Shown one piece after another: positions 13,961-18,832 of a DNA stretch of 18,832 nt. A model generated the notes under the pieces. It was not told the origin of the DNA and made no database searches. It saw only the letters and a list, made by a program, of their open reading frames with translations. The translations under genes and the position numbers were made by a program. Each line of letters starts with the position of its first letter. Positions within the stretch are counted from its first letter, which is position 1. Origin of the DNA: Bacteroidota bacterium (lineage in GTDB: Bacteria; Bacteroidota; Bacteroidia; Bacteroidales; Dysgonomonadaceae); contig JAEZZZ010000023.1 of assembly GCA_023418255.1 (NCBI GenBank), forward strand, positions 1-18,832, read 5' to 3'.

Positions 13961-15316
13961 ATGAAACGAATATTTTTAATTGGAATTTTTATTTTTGCAA
14001 TGCTATGGATAGTGTCAGTGAAGGCGCAGAATATGGATTTGAATCAGTGCATCGAATATGCGCTAAAAAACAACCTTTCGCACACCGGACAATTGTTGCA
14101 ATCGGACATCAACAAGGAGGCATATTATCAATCGAAGCGCGATTTTTTGCCGAGTGTCGTTGCCGGAAGCAGTGCCAACAAACGCTACGGGCGTTCCATC
14201 GACCCAACAACCAACGCCTTCGTAAATCAAGATTTCTTTTCTATGAACTTCTATATGGATTCACAAATTGATATTTTCAGAGGTTTTACACGCGTTAATC
14301 GCATGAAATTTCAAAAACTACGTTATCTTATCAGCCAAGAAGATATCAAGCAAAACGAAATGGAAACGGCCTTCGGCGTGATGAATGCTTACTACGATGT
14401 GCTTTATTTCTCCAATCTTTACAACATCGTGAAAGAACAACTTAAACTAAGTGAATTAAATCGAGATAAAACCAAGAAACTGATAGACTTAGGACTAAAA
14501 GCCGAGTCGGATTTATTGGAAATGAATGCGCAACAGGCATCGGAAACGCACAATCTTATCAAGGCGGAAAATCAGCGCGAACAGGCGTTGCTGAAACTGA
14601 AAAAATGGATGAATTATCCGATAGAGGAAGCATTGTCAATTGCTGACGAAGCCGTTGAAACAGTATCCACTCTCCCACCCGACGCGCACGACGTGTATGA
14701 AGTTGCGTTGCAACATATGCCGTCGGTGCAACGCGCCAATTTAGAGGTGGAAGCCTCGCGGAAAAATGTGGCAATGATTCGTGGCGAATTGGCACCACGC
14801 CTAACGCTTGGTGCCGGACTCAATACCAATTATGCCGATTCGCGCAAGGAATTGAACGATCCGACCAATCCCGGCAATCAAGCAATGCACACAATTTCAT
14901 TTCACGACCAATGGCATCAAAATATGGCAAAATCCATCTATGTAAGCCTGCAAATACCTATATTTAACCGTTGGAATACGCAATCGTATATTAAACGCGC
15001 AAAACTGGAACGCTGCTTGGCAATCAACAAACAACAAGAAGAACAACAAAATCTATATCAACTCATTAACGAGGATATTCAGCAAATTAACGCGCTGCAC
15101 AAAGAGGTGCAACAGTTGCAAGCGAAAAAAGAGGCACTGCGCGAGGCGTACACCATTGCGGAAAAAAAATTAGAACAAGGTCTTATCAATGTCATTGAGT
15201 TTTACACTTCCAAAAATCAGTTGGCACAAGCCGAAACCGACTTGATGCGTATACAGCTGCAATTGAAAGTGAAAGAGCGTACGTTGCGTTTTTATATGGG
15301 CGAAAAATTTAATTAG
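13961..15316 (+). CDS. TolC-family outer membrane efflux protein
   Basis: 451 residues. A signal peptide is clear: MKRIF, a hydrophobic stretch to residue 20 and cleavage after VKA (22). The mature part begins QNMDLNQCIEYALKNNL, the standard opening of the OEP repeat. Two OEP halves follow, with long helices such as NRDKTKKLIDLGLKAESDL (about 167-185) and EKKLEQGLINVIEFYTSKNQL (about 401-421), the latter being the family's conserved second-repeat segment. It forms the outer-membrane channel of a tripartite pump. The adaptor gene starts 54 bases later and a permease follows, so it is the first gene of an export operon. Nothing indicates the exported substrate. Confidence 0.92.
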   Translation: MKRIFLIGIFIFAMLWIVSVKAQNMDLNQCIEYALKNNLSHTGQLLQSDINKEAYYQSKRDFLPSVVAGSSANKRYGRSIDPTTNAFVNQDFFSMNFYMDSQIDIFRGFTRVNRMKFQKLRYLISQEDIKQNEMETAFGVMNAYYDVLYFSNLYNIVKEQLKLSELNRDKTKKLIDLGLKAESDLLEMNAQQASETHNLIKAENQREQALLKLKKWMNYPIEEALSIADEAVETVSTLPPDAHDVYEVALQHMPSVQRANLEVEASRKNVAMIRGELAPRLTLGAGLNTNYADSRKELNDPTNPGNQAMHTISFHDQWHQNMAKSIYVSLQIPIFNRWNTQSYIKRAKLERCLAINKQQEEQQNLYQLINEDIQQINALHKEVQQLQAKKEALREAYTIAEKKLEQGLINVIEFYTSKNQLAQAETDLMRIQLQLKVKERTLRFYMGEKFN

Positions 15317-15370
15317 ATATAAATTACATAATAAAAAAAGAAATCTTACTAGCAAATAACTAAAATAAAT

Positions 15371-16621
15371 ATGGATAGAAAAATTGAAAAAAAGAAAGGC
15401 TTAAAGAAGAAACATATCTTCTGGATTATAGGCGGATTGCTATTTGCTGGACTTCTTATAAAAATTATTGTAAGTGCCGGTACAAAATCACTAAAAGTAG
15501 ATCGCGATAAAATTACGATCAGTACTGTCACCAAAGGAGAGTTCAATGACTACATTCGGGTAACGGGTCAGGTGGAACCTATCGCTACCATCTATCTCGA
15601 TGCCGACGAAGGTGGACGTGTGAAAGAACGTCTTATCGAAGAAGGAGCCATGGTGAATGCGGGCGATGTGATATTAAGGCTCGAAAACAGCACGCTACAT
15701 CAAGAGATTATGGCAAGTGAGTCGAACTTAGCACAAAAAGAAAACATGCTACGCCAAACGCGTATCAATTTTGAAAATCAAATGATTGAAACGCAACGCA
15801 AACTTCTGGCATCGCACTATGATATAGAGAAGAAAAAACGAAATTTCGAGCAACAAGAGGCGCTTTATAAAGACAAGTTGATTCCGCGCGAAACTTATCT
15901 TCAAGCAAAGGAAGATTATGAATACGCGCGACAAGAACAGCAAATCAACCACCGAAAGATGAAAAACGACTCTATCATTATGGTTTCGGAGATGGGGCAA
16001 TTATCGTCAGACCTTTCTAAGATGCGCCAAACACTTCAACTCGTTTACGAACGATTGGATAATTTGAATGTGAAAGCACCCGTGGACGGACAACTTGGGA
16101 TGTTGGATGCCGAAATCGGACAAAGCATCGGACGCGGAACGCGTATAGGGCAAATCAATGTGTTAGATAACTACAAAGTGCAAGCGATGATCGACGAGCA
16201 TTATATCGACCGTGTACGTCACGGGCTGGACGGTTCGTTCGAGCGTCAAGAGAAAAAGTATGCGTTGACTGTAAAAAAAGTATATCCGGAAGTGCGTCAA
16301 GGGCAATTTAAAATTGACTTGGTTTTCGCAGGCGAAAAACCTGAAAATATCCGTACCGGACAAACCTATTATATCAATTTGCAACTGGGTCAACCGCAGG
16401 ATGCTGTTATGTTGCAACGCGGCGGTTTTTTCCAAAACACGGGCGGACAATGGGTTTATGTACTGGATAAATCAGGTGATTTTGCCACCAAACGTAACAT
16501 CCGCATCGGCAAGCAAAATCCGCAATATTATGAAGTGCTGGAAGGGCTAAACCCGGGCCAACAAGTCATCACATCGGGATATGAAAACTTTGGCGATAAC
16601 GATAAACTGATTTTAAAATAA
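15371..16621 (+). CDS. HlyD/MacA-type periplasmic adaptor (membrane fusion) protein
   Basis: 416 residues. A basic N-terminus (about 1-14) precedes one inner-membrane anchor (about 16-36). The first half of a biotinyl-lipoyl domain (81-107, GGRVKERLIEEGAMVNAGDV) is split from the second (233-263, NVKAPVDGQLGMLDAEIGQS) by a long coiled-coil hairpin (about 110-232). A beta-barrel and a membrane-proximal domain follow, ending PGQQVITSGYENF. This is the order of MacA-like adaptors that link an ABC permease to TolC. It lies 2 bases before the permease start, so the two are tightly coupled. Confidence 0.92.
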   Translation: MDRKIEKKKGLKKKHIFWIIGGLLFAGLLIKIIVSAGTKSLKVDRDKITISTVTKGEFNDYIRVTGQVEPIATIYLDADEGGRVKERLIEEGAMVNAGDVILRLENSTLHQEIMASESNLAQKENMLRQTRINFENQMIETQRKLLASHYDIEKKKRNFEQQEALYKDKLIPRETYLQAKEDYEYARQEQQINHRKMKNDSIIMVSEMGQLSSDLSKMRQTLQLVYERLDNLNVKAPVDGQLGMLDAEIGQSIGRGTRIGQINVLDNYKVQAMIDEHYIDRVRHGLDGSFERQEKKYALTVKKVYPEVRQGQFKIDLVFAGEKPENIRTGQTYYINLQLGQPQDAVMLQRGGFFQNTGGQWVYVLDKSGDFATKRNIRIGKQNPQYYEVLEGLNPGQQVITSGYENFGDNDKLILK

Positions 16622-16623
16622 AT

Positions 16624-18832
16624 ATGAAAAATATAAAACTTGCATTTAGGAATCTGTTGAATAACAAAACCGTAAGCACAATAAATCTATTTGGCTTGAC
16701 ATTGGGTGTTGTTATTAGTGTGCTGTTGTTTTCTCATGTGCGACAAGAGAAGAGCACGGATAAATTTATTAAAGACTACGATGATATTTACCTGCTTACA
16801 TCACATGAAGGGAAAAGTTATTTTGCGCGTCCGATGATTGATCTTATACGCGATAGATTCCCTGAAATTGAGGTAACCCATTGTACGACAGACTGGGCAG
16901 GGCAAATATTTTTATCCGATAACGCCGGAAATTCGTTTAAGGTGAATCATATGTTAAATTCAGATTCTACCTTTTTCAATGTATTTCAGTTTGAACTGAT
17001 CAGCGGAAATGCTCAAAATGCATTAGACCTTGCTAATAAGATTGTGTTAAAAGAGAGTTTGGCAAAGAAAATATTCGGAAACCAAGATCCTATTGGCAAA
17101 ACATTACACCTCAGTACTTCCTATTACAATAAAGAACCGATGATTGTAAGCGCAGTAGTAAAGGATTTCCCACCCAATTCAGCGTGGCAGTTTGATGCAA
17201 TAATTTCTAACCGATTGAACGATAAAAAAATAAGTTGGTATGCAAATAATGCCAACAGATGGGAATCCATGAATTATTCAGCATTTTGTCGTTTACCACG
17301 CAATATAGATTCGGAGAATTTTCGCATACAGTTCAATCAATTATCTAAGAGTACTGAATTAAAGCGGATTACAGATATCATGCCTCTTGATTTTTCTATA
17401 AAGCCTTATTCGCAATGCTATCTACATGTTCCTTCAACTGATGTAGATGAAGCAATCTTAAAAAGTGGAAACTTACAAATGTTGAGAATTTTAGAACTTA
17501 TTGCTGTACTTATTTTACTCATGGCTTGTATTAACTATGTGAATTTAGTATCGGCACAGCGCAAAAAAAGGAACAAAAGTGTCGCAATTATAAAAATGCT
17601 TGGCAGTGAGCGGTGGGGAATTATGCAAATATTCATGGCTGAAGCAGTATTGCTTATATTGGCAGTGGTCCTTATAAGCAGCCTAATCATCCCTTTTGTT
17701 CTACATTTTTTCAATAATTTGATGGAAACACACTACACACCAATGCTTTTTACATCATTAGAGAACATCCCCATCATTCTCGGCATACTGGCAGTAACAT
17801 TCTTAGTAACAGGACTGTTTCCCGGTATCATTTTCAGCAATTACCAAGCATTAAGGCTAATAAAACCATTAGGAAGAAAAGAAAAAGGTCTTTTTTTACG
17901 CAACGCCTTGCCTATTTTGCAGTTTTCTGTTGCTATTGCTCTAATTACTTGCCTCATCGGCATAAAGAAGCAGAACGATATGATGCTCCGTCAAAATACG
18001 GGATTTCAGCGAGAACATGTAATGTGCGTAGCTGTCAATTCAAATCTGCAAAAACAATCACAAACATTGGTGAATAACTTTAAATCCATCACAGGGGTAA
18101 CAGATATTACATTTGCCGATGCCGACTTTGTAAATGGAACCCAAAACTGGACTGTCAATTTTAATTATGAAGGAGAGGAAAAACACATCTCTTTCAGGAA
18201 AATAGGCGTTAGCCAAAACTTTTTTGATTTCTTTGGCATAAAACTAATAGAAGGCGAAAGCTTTACCAAAAAGGAAGCAAACAATAAGGAAGTCGTTTTT
18301 AATGAAAAGGCTCTCAAAACATTCGCCATAACAGACAAAGACAAAGCGACCGTGTTAGGAAAAGGGAAAATTGTAGGTGTGGTTGAAGATTTCAATCTCA
18401 AATCGGCACACCACGCCATTGATCCTGTCGGCTTCTTATGTGATGGGGAGGCTTCTGACTATATGTATTTGAAAATCAATCCTCAAAACTACATTCAACT
18501 TAAAAACACAATTACACAGTTAGAAAATGAATGGAGCCGACTTTCTCCTAATATCCCGTTTGAATATCAATTTTTAGATGATGAGTGGAATCATTTATAC
18601 AAAAAAGAGGTTCAATTCCAAAACCTCCTTACCCAAGCCGGTTGGATTTCCATATTTATTGCATGTCTCGGTTTATTGGGTTTAAGCATTTTCGTTGCAG
18701 AACAACGTACCAAAGAAATTGGCATCCGCAAAGTGAATGGCGCGACAATTTTAGAAATATTGACGATGCTCAATACCAATTTTATTAAGTGGGTTCTTAT
18801 TGCATTCATAATTGCAACGCCCATTGCCTACT
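16624..18832 (+). CDS. FtsX/MacB-type ABC transporter permease (3' end outside window)
   Basis: An open frame from ATG 16624 (MKNIKLAFRNLLNNK) to the edge, 736 codons with no stop. Helix 1 is about 18-38, followed by a periplasmic MacB-like domain (about 40-285). Helices lie near 287-310, 340-360 and 380-404; then FLRNALPILQFSVAIALITCL (424-444) opens a second half with another periplasmic domain and a helix at 673-693. EQRTKEIGIRKVNGA (694-708) is the conserved FtsX coupling segment. The matching segment in the first half (about 315-335, QRKKRNKSVAIIKMLGSER) is more divergent. Such two-half permeases of about 780-800 residues are common in Bacteroidota and need a separate ATPase, which is not in this window. 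With the TolC and HlyD genes it forms a tripartite exporter, possibly of peptides or lipoproteins. Confidence 0.9.
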   Translation, partial: MKNIKLAFRNLLNNKTVSTINLFGLTLGVVISVLLFSHVRQEKSTDKFIKDYDDIYLLTSHEGKSYFARPMIDLIRDRFPEIEVTHCTTDWAGQIFLSDNAGNSFKVNHMLNSDSTFFNVFQFELISGNAQNALDLANKIVLKESLAKKIFGNQDPIGKTLHLSTSYYNKEPMIVSAVVKDFPPNSAWQFDAIISNRLNDKKISWYANNANRWESMNYSAFCRLPRNIDSENFRIQFNQLSKSTELKRITDIMPLDFSIKPYSQCYLHVPSTDVDEAILKSGNLQMLRILELIAVLILLMACINYVNLVSAQRKKRNKSVAIIKMLGSERWGIMQIFMAEAVLLILAVVLISSLIIPFVLHFFNNLMETHYTPMLFTSLENIPIILGILAVTFLVTGLFPGIIFSNYQALRLIKPLGRKEKGLFLRNALPILQFSVAIALITCLIGIKKQNDMMLRQNTGFQREHVMCVAVNSNLQKQSQTLVNNFKSITGVTDITFADADFVNGTQNWTVNFNYEGEEKHISFRKIGVSQNFFDFFGIKLIEGESFTKKEANNKEVVFNEKALKTFAITDKDKATVLGKGKIVGVVEDFNLKSAHHAIDPVGFLCDGEASDYMYLKINPQNYIQLKNTITQLENEWSRLSPNIPFEYQFLDDEWNHLYKKEVQFQNLLTQAGWISIFIACLGLLGLSIFVAEQRTKEIGIRKVNGATILEILTMLNTNFIKWVLIAFIIATPIAY

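Noticed and set aside
1..18832. CRISPR array, tRNA, rRNA or integrase attachment site
   Set aside because: No regularly spaced repeats, cloverleaf-like sequence or rRNA segments were recognised on reading the window.

Overview
The window looks like chromosomal DNA from a member of the Bacteroidota, most likely Bacteroidales. Three things suggest this: AT-rich intergenic DNA, several promoters of the Bacteroidota type (-7 box TAnnTTTG with a -33 TTTG-like box), and typical gene families (DtxR-FeoA fusion, FtsX-type permease with TolC and HlyD partners, NlpE-like lipoprotein). The exact lineage is inference; no rRNA or tRNA gene was seen.

Layout. 1-551: non-coding DNA with a terminator at the left edge (minus strand). 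567-4465: a TetR regulator, then a DtxR-type regulator fused to two FeoA-like domains, overlapping feoB: a ferrous-iron uptake locus. GAAC-N3-GTTC operators occur at both the tetR and the feo promoter. 4537-6429: a decay zone with a frameshifted, truncated RND/MMPL exporter and two diverged IS5-type transposase remnants that converge on an intact SAM methyltransferase gene. 6669-8878 (minus strand): TetR regulator, fabG and an RluA-type pseudouridine synthase, with a terminator after fabG. 9086-9815: two small stress-type proteins (GlsB/YeaQ-like membrane protein, PNPOx-like protein). 9907-11454: a tryptophan leader peptide, attenuator hairpin and a TrpB2-type tryptophan synthase beta chain. 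11455-12474: degraded DNA containing a GlcG/HbpS-like pseudogene with three in-frame stops on the minus strand, still followed by a strong terminator. 12475-13218 (minus strand): NlpE-like lipoprotein. 13258-13906: unexplained DNA. 13961-18832: tolC, hlyD-type adaptor and the first 736 codons of an FtsX/MacB-type permease cut by the window edge, an export operon.

How they work together. The left block is metal-responsive iron import, perhaps also read by the TetR protein. The middle minus-strand block ties a TetR regulator to fatty-acid synthesis. The trpB2 gene appears to be controlled by ribosome-mediated attenuation. The right block is a tripartite ABC-type exporter whose ATPase is not in the window. 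The most notable signals are the trp attenuator in front of a stand-alone trpB2, the operator shared by tetR and feo, the 4-bp CTAG duplication that breaks the exporter gene, and the decayed GlcG gene. I found no clear evidence of a wholly new defence or mobile system.
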